DNA of 64,000 bases, taken from Streptomyces sp. NBC_01235. Lineage in GTDB: Bacteria > Actinomycetota > Actinomycetes > Streptomycetales > Streptomycetaceae. The notes under the pieces are model-generated. The model was not told the origin of the DNA. It saw nothing but the letters and a program-made list of their open reading frames with translations, and made no database searches. This document shows, piece by piece, positions 16,996-27,557 of this stretch. Made by a program: the position numbers and the translations under genes. Location: positions 9,052,001 through 9,116,000 of the forward strand of contig NZ_CP108513.1 in the NCBI RefSeq assembly GCF_035989285.1, written 5' to 3'. Position 1 is the first letter of the stretch, and each line of letters begins with the position of its first letter.

Positions 16996-18057
16996 TCAGA
17001 GCAGCGTGAGTTGCACCGGCCCGGACGCGGCGGGTTCCTCGGCCGGATCGACCGGATCGGCCGGATCGGGCTGCGGGATCCGGCGGGGCATCCCCGCGCG
17101 CGTGGGGCCGATGCCGTACTCCTCGGCCAGCTCGTGGACCTGACGGGTGATCCGGCGCTGGTACCACTTCGGGGCGTAGGCGCCGTCCGCGTACAGCCGC
17201 TCGTACCGGCGCACCAGGTGCGGGTGGTGCTGCCCGAGCCAGGCCATGAACCACTCGCGGGCACCGGGGCGCAGATGCAGCGCGAGGGGGGTGACGGAGG
17301 TGGCCCCGGCGGCCGCTGTCGCCCGCACGGTGGCGCGCAGCTGTGCCGGTTCGTCGCCGAGGAACGGGATCACCGGCGCCATCAGCACCCCGCAGCCGAT
17401 GCCGTGGTCGGTGAGGGTCCGTACGACGTCCAGGCGCCGTTGGGGAGCCGGGGTGCCCGGTTCGACGGTGCGCCACAGCTCGGTGTCGGTGAAGCCGACG
17501 GAGACCGAGACGCCGACGTCGGTCACCTCGGCGGACTGCCGCAGCAGGTCGAGGTCGCGCAGGATCAGCGTGCCCTTGGTGAGGATGGAGAAGGGGTTCG
17601 CCCGGTCGCGCAGGGCGGACAGGATGCCCGGCATCAGCCGGTAGCGGCCCTCCGCGCGCTGGTAGCAGTCGACGTTCGTGCCCATCGCGACGTGCTCACC
17701 GTGCCAGCGGGGCGAGGCCAGCTGGCGGCGCAGCAGCTCCGGCGCGTTCACCTTGACGACGATCTGGGTGTCGAAGCCGATGCCGGTGTCGAGGTCGAGA
17801 TAGCTGTGCGTCTTGCGGGCGAAACAGTAGACGCACGCGTGTGTGCAGCCCCGGTAGGGGTTCACGGTCCATTCGAACGGCATCCGGGAGGCGCCCGGCA
17901 CCCGGTTGAGGATCGAGCGGGCCCTGATCTCGTGGAACGTGATGCCGGCGAACTCGGGCGTGTCGAACGTCCTGGTCGTGACCGTGTCCGCGCCGAACAG
18001 CGCGGCGTCCGCCGCCCGGTCGTGGCGGGTCTCCACGGTGAGGTTGTCCCAGCGCAT
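16996..18057 (-). CDS. radical SAM protein, Rv2578c / SPL-related family
   Basis: 353 residues with the radical SAM cluster motif in CTHACVYCFAR (C-x3-C-x2-C), preceded by NPYRGC as in spore photoproduct lyase-related proteins. TKGTLILRDLDLL and GVSVSVGFTD are later barrel strands. The Mycobacterium Rv2578c group has this architecture; its substrate is unknown to me. The start at 18057 has a GAGGAG site; the frame to 18324 is rejected. A LexA-type box lies 33 bases upstream of the start, which would place it in the SOS regulon and suggests a nucleic-acid repair or modification job. Confidence 0.87.
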   Translation of the reverse strand: MRWDNLTVETRHDRAADAALFGADTVTTRTFDTPEFAGITFHEIRARSILNRVPGASRMPFEWTVNPYRGCTHACVYCFARKTHSYLDLDTGIGFDTQIVVKVNAPELLRRQLASPRWHGEHVAMGTNVDCYQRAEGRYRLMPGILSALRDRANPFSILTKGTLILRDLDLLRQSAEVTDVGVSVSVGFTDTELWRTVEPGTPAPQRRLDVVRTLTDHGIGCGVLMAPVIPFLGDEPAQLRATVRATAAAGATSVTPLALHLRPGAREWFMAWLGQHHPHLVRRYERLYADGAYAPKWYQRRITRQVHELAEEYGIGPTRAGMPRRIPQPDPADPVDPAEEPAASGPVQLTLL

Positions 18058-18089
18058 GACGTCTCCTCGGTAGCCCTGCCCCCACAATA

Positions 18090-18101
18090 GAACAAGTGTT
18101 C
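18090..18101. promoter_or_regulatory. LexA-like SOS box upstream of the radical SAM gene
   Basis: GAAC-AAGT-GTTC: exact 4-bp arms with the 4-base spacing of the actinobacterial SOS box core (GAACnnnnGTTC). It ends 33 bases from the radical SAM start codon, where a repressor would block initiation. Confidence 0.6.
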
Positions 18102-18256
18102 CCATGATCGTGCGACGGACCTTCGGCGGTCCTTTTCGATCGCCCGGCGATCGCTTCCGCGACCCCGATTTGGGCGGCTGCGGACCGGGGTGGTTGGCTT
18201 GCCCCGCACCTGAGCAACCTGAGCAACCCTGAGCAACAAGGACCTGGAGGAACCCC

Positions 18257-18700
18257 ATGGCGCAGGTCGAGGCCACCACCGAGCGGGTCGTCGCTGCGGA
18301 CCCGGAGAAGGTGTTCGACACCATCGCCGACTACAGCGGCACGCGCGCGAGGCTGCTGCCCGAGCACTTCAGCGAGTACGAGGTGCGCGAGGGTGGCGAC
18401 GGCGAGGGCACCCTCGTCCACTGGAAGCTCCAGGCCACCAGCAAGCGCGTGCGCGACTGCCTCCTGGAGGTCGCCGAGCCGACCGACGGCGAGCTCGTCG
18501 AGAAGGACCGCAACTCCTCGATGGTCACCGTCTGGCGCGTCACCCCGGCCGGTGAGGGCGCGTCCCGGGTCGTCGTCACCACCACCTGGAACGGCGCGGG
18601 TGGCATCGGCGGCTTCTTCGAGAAGACCTTCGCGCCCAAGGGCCTCGGCCGGATCTACGACCTGATCCTCGCCAACCTCGCCACCGAGGTCGAGAAGTAG
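18257..18700 (+). CDS. SRPBCC-family (polyketide cyclase/START-like) protein
   Basis: 147 residues beginning AQVEATTERVVAADPEKVFDTIADY, the usual START-domain opening in which a beta strand is followed by the V..V...IAD helix; a C-terminal long helix (FEKTFAPKGLGRIYDLIL...) closes the lipid-binding helix-grip fold. No catalytic residues can be assigned; the family binds hydrophobic ligands. ATG at 18257 has GGAGG 6 nt upstream. It is transcribed divergently from the radical SAM gene and ends in a clear terminator, so it is monocistronic. Confidence 0.87.
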   Translation: MAQVEATTERVVAADPEKVFDTIADYSGTRARLLPEHFSEYEVREGGDGEGTLVHWKLQATSKRVRDCLLEVAEPTDGELVEKDRNSSMVTVWRVTPAGEGASRVVVTTTWNGAGGIGGFFEKTFAPKGLGRIYDLILANLATEVEK

Positions 18701-18731
18701 ATCAACACCCGTACGCTCCTTGGGTGTTGAT
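18701..18731 (+). terminator. terminator after SRPBCC gene
   Basis: atcaacaccc (18701-18710) pairs exactly with gggtgttgat (18722-18731) around an 11-base loop, immediately after the stop codon. Confidence 0.8.
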
Positions 18732-18853
18732 CCCCTTCACCGGTTCGAGCGGATCTCCCTTCCGACCGGGATGGTGCCGTAACTCGTCGCGCTTGCTCGC
18801 AGTTGTCGCTTTACGCGGGAATTGTGTGGCAGGTGCGACGAGGGGAGCGGCAC

Positions 18854-21268
18854 ATGGGCGGGACCACTCTGGTGCAGGACGAGCCGGTCACGGCACCTCC
18901 TGCGGCGGGCCCGCCCGAGGCGCCGGTCACCGAGACGGGACCGGGGCAACGCCGGGTGCGGCTGGTCTTCTTCGGCCTCATGCTCGCGCTGCTCCTCGCC
19001 GCCCTGGACCAGATGATCGTCGCCACCGCCCTGCCGAAGATCGTCGGCGAGCTGCACGGCCTGGACAGGATGTCCTGGGCGATCACCGCCTACCTGCTCA
19101 CCGCCACCGTCGGACTGCCCGTCTACGGCAAGCTCGGTGACCTCCGCGGCCGCAAGGGCGTCTTCCAGTTCGCGATCGTCGCCTTCGTCGTCGGCTCCGC
19201 GCTCGCCGGGCGGGCGCGGACCATGGACCAGCTGATCGCCTTCCGCGCCGTGCAGGGCGTCGGCGCGGGCGGGCTCATGATCGGCGTGCAGGCCATCATC
19301 GCGGACATCGTGCCGCCAAGGCGCCGCGGCCGGTTCATGGGCCTCATCGGCGCCGCGTTCGGCCTCGCCTCGGTCGCCGGACCGCTGCTCGGCGGCTACT
19401 TCACGGACCACCTCTCCTGGCGCTGGTGCTTCTACATCAACGTCCCCTTCGGCCTTGTCACCCTCGCCGTGGTCACCGTCGTCCTCAAGCTCCCGAAGCC
19501 CACGGCGAAACCCCGATTCGACGTCCTCGGCGCCCTGTTGCTCGCCGTGGCCTCCACCTGCCTTGTCCTGCTGACCAGTTGGGGCGGCACCGAGCACGCC
19601 TGGGACTCGAGCGTCGTCGTCGGCCTCGGCGCGGGCGCGGCCGCCGCCACCGTCCTCTTCCTCGTCGTCGAGGGCGTCGCCGCCGAACCCCTCGTCCCGC
19701 TGCGGCTGTTCAGGGACTCCGTCTTCAACGTCACCGCGCTGGTGGGCCTGGTGATCGGGGTCGCGCTGTTCGGTGCCGCCAGTTATCTGCCGACCTTCCT
19801 GCAGATGGCCTACGGGGCCACCGCCACCGAGTCCGGGCTGCTCATGCTGCCGATGATGGGTGGCATCGTCGGCGCCTCCGTGCTCTCCGGGCAGCTCATC
19901 ACCCGCACCGGCCGCTACAAGGTGTATCCCGTCCTCGGCAGCGCCCTCGCCGCCCTCGGCATGTGGCTGCTGTCCCGGCTGGAGGCGGGCACACCCCGGC
20001 TGCAGTACAGCCTCTGGATGGCCGTGCTCGGCGCCGGCATCGGCCTGGTGATGCCCGTCCTCGTCCTCGCCGTGCAGAACTCCGTGCGCCCCACCGACCT
20101 CGGCACCGCCACCAGCGCCAACAACTACTTCCGCCAGATCGGCGGCAGCGTCGGCGCGGCGATCTTCGGCACCCTCTTCGCCGGCCGGCTCACCGACGCC
20201 CTGCGCGACCGCCTGCCCGCCCGTACCGGCGCCGGCCTCCCGGACCCCGAGTCCCTCACCCCCCAGCTGGTGCGCGCATTGCCCCCGGCGCTGCGCGACG
20301 CCTACATCCGCGCGTACGCCGACGCCATGCCGAGGATCTTCCTCTATCTCGTACCGGTGCTCGTCCTCGGGCTGCTCATCGCCTGCTTCCTCAAGGAGAA
20401 ACCGCTGGTGTCCCACAACGCCGCCGAAACGGAGCTCGCGACCGTGAACACGCCGATCCCCCACCCTGCGGGCGGAGGGACCCCCCTCTCGCCTCGCTCG
20501 CCGTACACCGTCGGAGTCCCCGTCTGCGGCACGGTGCAGCACTCCGACGCCACCGTCGTGCCCCGCGCGGCGCTCACCCTCATCGATGTGAGCGGACAGC
20601 AGATCGGCCGGGGCGCCAGCGGCGAGGACGGACGGTACGCGCTGTCCACGCCCGGCTCCGGCGCATACGTCCTGATCGCCGCCGCCGGCGGTCACCAGCC
20701 ACAGGCCGTCTCCGTCACCGTCGGCGAACGCCCCGTCGAACTGGACATCGTCCTCGGCGGCGCCGGCCGCCTCGCCGGGAGCGTCGTGACGGCGGACGGC
20801 TCCCCGGTGCGGGAGGCCACCGTCACCCTTGCCAACGTCCACGGCGAGGTCGTCGCCAGCACCCGCAGCGGCCGCGAGGGCGGCTACGTCATCACCGAAC
20901 TCGTCGCCGGGGAGTACACCCTCGCCGTCGGCGCGCCCGCCTTCCGCCCGGCCGCCCTGCCGGTCAGCGTCCAGGCCTCCCGCGAGACCCGCCAGGACGT
21001 CGAACTCGCCGGCGGCGCCCTGCTGCGCGGCACGGTGCGGGCCACCGGCGGGCGCCCCGTCGAGGACGCGCGCGTGACCCTCCTGGACGCGGCGGGCAAC
21101 GTCGTGGACACCCTCACCACGGGCCCCGACGGCACGTTCCGCTTCGTCGACCTGTCCTGCGGCGAGTACACCGTCATCGCCGCCGGTTACCCGCCGGTCG
21201 CCACCGTCCTGCAAGTGGCGGGCGGCGGGCGCACGGAGCGCGACCTGCGACTCGGCCACGAGGACTGA
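18854..21268 (+). CDS. DHA2-type MFS drug efflux protein fused to three transthyretin-like domains
   Basis: 804 residues. Residues about 35-515 are a 14-helix major facilitator of the drug:H+ antiporter-2 type: motif [17 protein letters not shown] (about 48-63), motif [12 protein letters not shown] (about 92-102) and [10 protein letters not shown]. After CFLKEKP comes a linker (about 516-553) and then three carboxypeptidase-regulatory/transthyretin-like beta-sandwich repeats starting near 555 ([19 protein letters not shown]), 634 ([20 protein letters not shown]) and 718 ([20 protein letters not shown]), each ending GEYTL-like. With 14 helices the tail should face the cytoplasm. The linker coincides with a copy of the dispersed palindromic element. 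ATG 18854 has GAGGGGAG upstream and is preferred over 18803. Confidence 0.88.
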   Translation: MGGTTLVQDEPVTAPPAAGPPEAPVTETGPGQRRVRLVFFGLMLALLLAALDQMIVATALPKIVGELHGLDRMSWAITAYLLTATVGLPVYGKLGDLRGRKGVFQFAIVAFVVGSALAGRARTMDQLIAFRAVQGVGAGGLMIGVQAIIADIVPPRRRGRFMGLIGAAFGLASVAGPLLGGYFTDHLSWRWCFYINVPFGLVTLAVVTVVLKLPKPTAKPRFDVLGALLLAVASTCLVLLTSWGGTEHAWDSSVVVGLGAGAAAATVLFLVVEGVAAEPLVPLRLFRDSVFNVTALVGLVIGVALFGAASYLPTFLQMAYGATATESGLLMLPMMGGIVGASVLSGQLITRTGRYKVYPVLGSALAALGMWLLSRLEAGTPRLQYSLWMAVLGAGIGLVMPVLVLAVQNSVRPTDLGTATSANNYFRQIGGSVGAAIFGTLFAGRLTDALRDRLPARTGAGLPDPESLTPQLVRALPPALRDAYIRAYADAMPRIFLYLVPVLVLGLLIACFLKEKPLVSHNAAETELATVNTPIPHPAGGGTPLSPRSPYTVGVPVCGTVQHSDATVVPRAALTLIDVSGQQIGRGASGEDGRYALSTPGSGAYVLIAAAGGHQPQAVSVTVGERPVELDIVLGGAGRLAGSVVTADGSPVREATVTLANVHGEVVASTRSGREGGYVITELVAGEYTLAVGAPAFRPAALPVSVQASRETRQDVELAGGALLRGTVRATGGRPVEDARVTLLDAAGNVVDTLTTGPDGTFRFVDLSCGEYTVIAAGYPPVATVLQVAGGGRTERDLRLGHED
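20462..20501. repeat. dispersed GC-rich palindromic element, copy D, inside the MFS gene
   Basis: Reverse-complement form of copy B (31866-31913): both contain, in order, cccacc, gcgggcgg(a/g)ggga-ccccc, tctcgc(c/t)tcgctc. It encodes the low-complexity linker [14 protein letters not shown] between membrane and transthyretin-like parts and keeps the reading frame. Confidence 0.5.
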
Positions 21269-21421
21269 CCCGGCCCGCGCGGGCACCGGGACGTGCGGCG
21301 TACCCCGGCGCGCCCCGGTGAAACCAATTCCAGCATTGCCGCACATGCCGACCGACGTGCGCCGTACGGTGGGGGCTGCGGGACAGATCTTGCACAGCTC
21401 TGGGGAGAGAGGGCCTGGGCC

Positions 21422-23908
21422 ATGGACCGTGGCACCGACAGGGACGCACCTCCCAGCCGCGGAGCCGGGAGCGATGCGGCCGACGGCGTGGCCGACGCCG
21501 GGCGCGTTCCGCTGGCCGTGGTCGTGGTGGACCGTGAGGGTCTCGTCTCCCACTGGAGCACCGGCGCACGCCGGCTCTTCGGCGTCGTCAAGGAGGAGGC
21601 GATCGGCCGGTCCGCGATCGACCTGCTCCCCGTCTCCGGCGCGCTCCCCGAGCCCGACGACGACCTTCCGGACGGGGGACACGGGGGCTACGGAGACCAC
21701 GCCGCCTACGACGGCCTCGGACCCGGGCTGGACTCCTCCCTCGACCGCGGCCTCGGCTACCCGGCCGCCGGACGGGCCCGGCTGACCGTGCCCGAGCGGG
21801 ACCGTGACCGTGTCGACGTGCTGTGGTGGGCGTACCCGCTGGTCGGACCGGGAACGGAACGACTGCTGGTGCTGGCCGCGGACGCGGCGGGACTGCACCA
21901 GGACGATCCGGCGGACCGGGCGGCCGTCGAACGCATCGCCCCCGGCTTCGCGCTGCACACCGACTTCCCCGGCGCCGAGGGCCTCGCCGGCCGGCTGCCC
22001 GAGATCCTGCCCAGCATGAGCGTCGGCGAAAGCGCCCGCATCGTCGCGCAGATCCTCGAACTCGGCTACCCCGTCCTGGAGTTCAGTCAGAACGACCGGG
22101 TGCCCGTGACGCCCGACTGGGGCGTGGCCCGGCGCGTCGAGCGCAGAGTCCGCCGCGAGCGGGCCGCCCGCGCCGTCGCCGAAGGGCTGCCCGTACCGGA
22201 GGATCTGGTCGACGAGGGCGAGGACCTCGAGTACGTCGCCGTCCGGGAACGGCTGGAGTTCCTCAACGAGGTCAGCGGGAAGATCGGCACCTCACTCGAT
22301 CTGTCCCGGACGATTCTCGAGGTCAGCAGAGCCGTCGTCCCGCGCTTCACCGACGTCGCCGGCACCTATCTGCGTGAACAGGTCGTCGCCGGTGAGGGGT
22401 TCCCCGACGGGGTGCCGGACACGACCACCATGTGGCACCGGGTCGCCGTCGAGCACACCGACGAACCCGGCCGCTGGGACGACGTCGTACCCGTCGGCGA
22501 GGCGATGCCGTTCCCCGCGCACACCCCGTTCTTCCAGTGCATGACCACAGGCGAACCCGTGCTCGTGCCCCGCATCAGCGAGCAGCTGGGCCATGCCATC
22601 GCCTCGCAGTTCGAGAAACGCGACATCCGGCCACTGATCACCGGCCGCTCCATGCTCGTCGTCCCGCTGAAGGCCCGTAACGTCGTCCTCGGTTTCATGA
22701 TCCTGCTGCGCCACCCCGAGCGTGCCGTCTTCAACGACATGGACCGGGTCACCGGCGCCGAACTCGCCGCCCGCGCCGGCCTCGTGCTCGACAACGCGCG
22801 CATGTACACCTACCAGGAGAGCGTCGCCGAGACCCTCCAGGACAGCATGCTGCCGCACATCCCGCCCCGCATGGCGGGCTGTGACATCGCCACCCGCTAT
22901 CTGCCGGGCACGCTGCTGGGGCGCGTCGGCGGCGACTGGTTCGACTCGGTGAAGCTGCCCGGCGCCCGCACCGCCCTCGTCGTCGGAGACGTCATGGGCC
23001 ATGGCCTCAACTCGGCAGCCATGATGGGCCAGTTGCGGACGGCCGTGCAGACCATGGCCGCCCTCGACCTGCCGCCCGCCCAACTCCTGCGCAATCTCGA
23101 CGACTTGGCGCAAAGGCTCGGCGACACCTACCTCGCAACCTGCCTGTACGCGGTCTACGACCCGATCGAGAGCGAGCTGCGCATCGCCAACGCGGGCCAC
23201 ATCCCACCCGTGTTGGTGCGTGCCGTCGACGGTCGCAGCGAACTCCTCGACCTGCCCACCGGCGCGCCCATCGGCGTCGGCGGGGTGCCCTTCGAGGCCG
23301 TCCGCGTGCGCGTGGAACCGGGCGACCGGCTGGTGATGTGCACCGACGGCCTGGTGGAGATGCGCGGCGAGGACATCGGCGTGGGCCTGGCGACGCTCTG
23401 CGAGTCCGCCGCCCACCCGGCCGCCTCCATGGACGACGCCTGCGACACCATCATCCGTGCCCTCAACACGCGTGGAGGCCGCAAGGACGATGTGGCCCTG
23501 CTCATGGCCCGCCTCAACGGCATCGAACCGGACGACGTCGCCGAATGGCGGTTGCGCCTGGACCCGGCCGAGGTGGGCCGGGCCCGGGCGGTGGTCCGCG
23601 AACAGCTCCACGACTGGGGGCTGACGAAGCTGGCCGACGCGGCCGAGCTCATGGTGAGCGAACTCGTCACCAACGCCCTGCGGCACTCCCAGCGGCGCCC
23701 CGTGGCCCTGCGCCTCGTACGCGGCGACACGCTGCTGTGCGAGGTCGACGACGACGATCACGAACTGCCGACCCTGCTGAGCGCCGGGGCCGGTGACGAG
23801 GTCGGACGGGGGCTGCGCGTGGTGAGCACGCTGGCCCGTGAGTGGGGCACCAGCCGGACGGGCGCGGGGAAGTCCGTCTGGTTCGAGCTGACGCTGCCGC
23901 GCCGCTGA
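21422..23908 (+). CDS. PAS-GAF-SpoIIE phosphatase with C-terminal RsbW-type ATPase
   Basis: 828 residues, cytoplasmic. In order: a PAS-like segment (about 25-75, PLAVVVVDREGLVSHWSTGA), a region rich in Asp/Gly, a GAF domain (about 293-450), a PP2C/SpoIIE phosphatase (about 465-695) and an HATPase_c anti-sigma kinase-like domain (about 710-828). PP2C metal-binding aspartates are visible in GGDWFDSVKL, VVGDVMGHG and MCTDGLVE. The ATPase has the N-box SELVTNALRHS and a G-box GRGLRVV with terminal GKSVWFEL. Such proteins control anti-sigma-factor antagonists by dephosphorylation and phosphorylation, and the SigB/F-type sigma factor at 57.3 kb is a possible distant client (inference). ATG 21422 chosen; the frame to 21293 is rejected. 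Confidence 0.92.
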   Translation: MDRGTDRDAPPSRGAGSDAADGVADAGRVPLAVVVVDREGLVSHWSTGARRLFGVVKEEAIGRSAIDLLPVSGALPEPDDDLPDGGHGGYGDHAAYDGLGPGLDSSLDRGLGYPAAGRARLTVPERDRDRVDVLWWAYPLVGPGTERLLVLAADAAGLHQDDPADRAAVERIAPGFALHTDFPGAEGLAGRLPEILPSMSVGESARIVAQILELGYPVLEFSQNDRVPVTPDWGVARRVERRVRRERAARAVAEGLPVPEDLVDEGEDLEYVAVRERLEFLNEVSGKIGTSLDLSRTILEVSRAVVPRFTDVAGTYLREQVVAGEGFPDGVPDTTTMWHRVAVEHTDEPGRWDDVVPVGEAMPFPAHTPFFQCMTTGEPVLVPRISEQLGHAIASQFEKRDIRPLITGRSMLVVPLKARNVVLGFMILLRHPERAVFNDMDRVTGAELAARAGLVLDNARMYTYQESVAETLQDSMLPHIPPRMAGCDIATRYLPGTLLGRVGGDWFDSVKLPGARTALVVGDVMGHGLNSAAMMGQLRTAVQTMAALDLPPAQLLRNLDDLAQRLGDTYLATCLYAVYDPIESELRIANAGHIPPVLVRAVDGRSELLDLPTGAPIGVGGVPFEAVRVRVEPGDRLVMCTDGLVEMRGEDIGVGLATLCESAAHPAASMDDACDTIIRALNTRGGRKDDVALLMARLNGIEPDDVAEWRLRLDPAEVGRARAVVREQLHDWGLTKLADAAELMVSELVTNALRHSQRRPVALRLVRGDTLLCEVDDDDHELPTLLSAGAGDEVGRGLRVVSTLAREWGTSRTGAGKSVWFELTLPRR

Positions 23909-23985
23909 ACGCGGCCGACCCGACCGCTGATCCGTGCGGCTGACCGGGGCGGACAGGGGGCGCACAACGGCGTACGGATTCAGAA

Positions 23986-24009
23986 CGCGGCGTGAAGGAA
24001 TGCGCCGCG
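23986..24009 (+). terminator. possible terminator after the phosphatase gene
   Basis: cgcggcg (23986-23992) pairs with cgccgcg (24003-24009) around a 10-base loop, 78 bases after the stop. Short and without T-run, so weakly supported. Confidence 0.35.
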
Positions 24010-24093
24010 CGCTTGTAGCGGAAACCGGGGAGCGATAAACCGTACTCGCCCGTCGCTTACGGCGGATCGGCCTTGCATCCTGGGGAGTTGGGC

Positions 24094-24819
24094 ATGAGCG
24101 TGGCGAGTCGGTACCGGGAGGCGTGGGAGGGCTTCTGGCGTGAGGCCCCGGACGAACCGGGCGGTGTGTTCTGGGACGCGGATCCGAGAGTGACCGCCGC
24201 CGTCCACCTCGCCTACTTCGAACCCCATGTCACCGACCCGGGGCTGGCGTTGGTGGACCTCGGCTGCGGCAACGGCACCCAGACCCGGTACCTCGCCGAC
24301 CGCTTCCCGCACGTGGTCGGCGCCGACCTGGCCGCCGCGGCCCTCGACCACGCCCGGCGCGCCGACCCCGCCGGACAGGCGACGTACCGGCTGCTGGACG
24401 CGGCCGAGAAGGGCGCGGCCGAGACCCTGCACGCCGAACTCGGCGACGCCAACGTCTACATGCGCGGCGTCCTGCACCAGTGCGAGCCCGCCGACCGGCA
24501 GCCGCTGGTGGACGGGATCGCCGCGCTGGTGGGGGAGCGCGGCAGGGTCTTCCTCGTCGAACTGTCGGAGGCGGCCCGTCCCGTCCTCGGCTCTCTGGCG
24601 CAGAGCCCGGCCGGTCCGCCGCCGAAACTCGCGCCGATCTTCCGACACGGCATCGCCCCCGGCGAGGTCGCCGACGACGCGGTGCCCGCGTATCTGCGCA
24701 CCGCCGGGCTCACGGTCCTGGCCTCCGGTGAACTGCCGCTCATCACCACGGAGTCGGCACCGGACGGCACCCGGATAGAACTGCCGTCGAAGTGGCTCGT
24801 GGCGGCCCGTGTCATGTGA
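24094..24819 (+). CDS. class I SAM-dependent methyltransferase
   Basis: 241 residues with motif I LVDLGCGNGTQTR (about 49-61), an acidic residue ending strand 2 (VVGADLAAAALDHARR) and the later motif ANVYMRGVLHQ. Starts at ATG 24094, with GGGGAG 7 nt upstream; a TTG seven codons earlier is unlikely. No substrate-recognition motif is visible, so small molecule versus other target is open. Monocistronic, between the phosphatase and a DoxX-like gene. Confidence 0.88.
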   Translation: MSVASRYREAWEGFWREAPDEPGGVFWDADPRVTAAVHLAYFEPHVTDPGLALVDLGCGNGTQTRYLADRFPHVVGADLAAAALDHARRADPAGQATYRLLDAAEKGAAETLHAELGDANVYMRGVLHQCEPADRQPLVDGIAALVGERGRVFLVELSEAARPVLGSLAQSPAGPPPKLAPIFRHGIAPGEVADDAVPAYLRTAGLTVLASGELPLITTESAPDGTRIELPSKWLVAARVM

Positions 24820-24924
24820 CCGCCCTCACATCGAATGCGGCTCCCGCGGCGGTCACACTCTCGCGCCGCGCCGTGTCAGGGGGGTGAAGGAACGCACGGA
24901 AACCCCCGATGAGGAGCTGCTGAA

Positions 24925-25266
24925 ATGTCCACTGCCTACGTTGTCGTCACCGTCGTCGGAGCTGTCATGGCAGGCTTCTCGGCCGCCTCGGTCTTCCTGG
25001 GCGCCGAGTGGACGGTGAAGCCGCTGGCCGACTACGGAGTGCCGCGCTCGTGGTGGCCGTGGCTCGGTGCGGCCAAGGCCGTCGGTGCGGCCGGGCTGCT
25101 GGCCGGGCTGTTCGTGCCCGTGGTCGGCGTGCTCGCCGCGGCCGGTCTGGTCCTGTACTTCCTCGGGGCCGTCGTCACCGTGCTGCGGGCCCGCTGGTTC
25201 TCGCACGTGCCGTTCCCGCTGGTCTACGCGGCACCGGCGGTGGCCTCGCTGGTGCTGGCCTTCTGA
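24925..25266 (+). CDS. DoxX-like membrane protein
   Basis: 113 residues with four hydrophobic helices (about 5-25, 45-65, 66-88, 97-113) and the DoxX-family pattern FLGAEWTVKPLADYGVPRSWWPWLGAAKA near the N-terminus. Members are small quinone-linked or transporter-accessory membrane proteins with few known functions. GAGGAG lies 9 nt before the ATG. Followed by short tandem heptamers and a strong terminator. Confidence 0.83.
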   Translation: MSTAYVVVTVVGAVMAGFSAASVFLGAEWTVKPLADYGVPRSWWPWLGAAKAVGAAGLLAGLFVPVVGVLAAAGLVLYFLGAVVTVLRARWFSHVPFPLVYAAPAVASLVLAF

Positions 25267-25279
25267 CAACGGGGCACGG

Positions 25280-25302
25280 GGTCACAGGTCACAGGTCACA
25301 GG
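25280..25302. repeat. short tandem repeat gtcacag
   Basis: Three consecutive copies of a 7-base unit (gtcacag) just after the DoxX-like gene stop. Too short for any function claim; noted because other 7-base arrays occur in the window. Confidence 0.6.
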
Positions 25303-25335
25303 TGATGAGTCACGGGGTGACGGGTGAGGAGTGAA

Positions 25336-25376
25336 GGGTGAGGGGCGGACCGGGAACTCCCGTCCGCCCCTCACCC
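25336..25376. terminator. bidirectional terminator between DoxX-like and ECF sigma genes
   Basis: A 14-bp perfect stem (25336-25349 with 25363-25376) plus an inner 4-bp stem with loop aact. Sits between convergent genes. Confidence 0.85.
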
Positions 25377-25381
25377 GTTCG

Positions 25382-26341
25382 TCAGTCGTCGGCCCCGACA
25401 GACTCGGTCCAGGGGACGTCGAGCACCGCCACCTCGATGCCCTCCAGCCGCTCCCGGTCCGCCACGACGTCGATCCCGGTGATCCCGCCCTCCGCGACCG
25501 TGAACACGAGGACCAGCCGCAGCCTGCCCTGCGGCGCCATCACGAGGCCGACCCGGCCGTCGAGGAGGGCGAGACCGGTGAACCGGGCGCGGCCGGTCGC
25601 AGCCATCGCACCCTCGGCCACGGGCCGCGCCCCGCTGACCGCGACGGGCTCGGGCGTGGGAACGACGAAACGGTCGGCGGTGAGGACCACGTCCGGATGC
25701 AGCAGCGCCAGCAACGCCTCGAAGTGGCCGCCGCGCGTGGCGGCCAGGAACGCCTCGACGACCTCGCGCTGCCGGGCCCGTTCGATGGCGGGCACGGCAG
25801 CGGGCACCTCCGCGGGTACGGCAGGGACGTCGGCGCCGGGGGCGGCGCCCCGGACGCGGCGGCGGGCCCGGCTGGCCAGTTGCCGGGTGGCGGCCGGGGT
25901 GCGCTCGATCATCGGGGCGATGTCGTCGAACGGCACGGTGAACAGGTCGTGCAGCACGAACGCGAGCCGCTCGGCCGGGGCCAGGGTGTCCAGGACGACC
26001 AGGAGCGCCACGCCGACCGAGTCGGCGAGCAGCGCCTCCTCCTCGGGGTCGCCGCCCTCCCGCGGACCGACGGCGGGCTCGGTCACCCCGTCGTCGAGCG
26101 GCACCTCCGGCCGCGTTCTGCGGGAGCGCAGCATGTTCAGGCACACCCGGCCCACCACCGTGGTCAGCCACCCGCTGAGGTTCTCCACGTCGCCGACGTC
26201 CGCCCGGGCCGCCCTGAGCCAGGTCTCCTGCACGGCGTCCTCCGCCTCGCTGAGTGAGCCCAGCATGCGGTAGGCGACGGCGCGCAGATGAGGCCGGTCG
26301 GCCTCGAAACGCTCCGGTGGCAGGGTGGTGTGCGTGGTCAT
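25382..26341 (-). CDS. ECF sigma factor with C-terminal SnoaL-like domain
   Basis: 319 residues. Region 2 is in RPHLRAVAYRMLGSLSEAEDAVQETWLRA (about 16-44), region 4 in LTPAERLAFVLHDLF...FDDIAPMIERTPAATRQLASRARRR (about 120-163). After a proline-rich linker comes an NTF2/SnoaL-like domain (about 185-300), as in the ECF41/SigJ-type groups, where the extension tunes activity in place of an anti-sigma factor. No anti-sigma gene is adjacent, which agrees. The canonical DGGGR and NPDKL signatures are altered (SGARPVAEG and DRERLEGI), so exact group membership is uncertain. Start ATG 26341 with a GGGGA site. Confidence 0.88.
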   Translation of the reverse strand: MTTHTTLPPERFEADRPHLRAVAYRMLGSLSEAEDAVQETWLRAARADVGDVENLSGWLTTVVGRVCLNMLRSRRTRPEVPLDDGVTEPAVGPREGGDPEEEALLADSVGVALLVVLDTLAPAERLAFVLHDLFTVPFDDIAPMIERTPAATRQLASRARRRVRGAAPGADVPAVPAEVPAAVPAIERARQREVVEAFLAATRGGHFEALLALLHPDVVLTADRFVVPTPEPVAVSGARPVAEGAMAATGRARFTGLALLDGRVGLVMAPQGRLRLVLVFTVAEGGITGIDVVADRERLEGIEVAVLDVPWTESVGADD

Positions 26342-26418
26342 GACCGGATCCCCGTTCGTGTCACAGCGGTGCAGGCCGCGGTGCGGGCCTGTGTGCGGAG
26401 ATCACAACACGGGCGCGG

Positions 26419-27382
<964 letters not shown>

Positions 27383-27557
27383 GCTCCCCGGCGGTCGTTC
27401 ACCGGACGGCCGTCACGCCCATGCTCACCGCGACGGCCGGCGGTACCCCGCCGAAGACGCGCTGGAGCGTCGCCGCGGAACGGCCGTCCGCCCCGGGCGG
27501 GGTGTGGGATGGCACGGTGTCCCCACGCACCCCATCCCTCGCGCAGGAGTCGACCCG

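Noticed and set aside
18737..21958. 1073-residue ORF on the minus strand
   Set aside because: It is antisense to the MFS gene and reads as repetitive Gly/Glu/Val/Arg, a common artefact in GC-rich genes.
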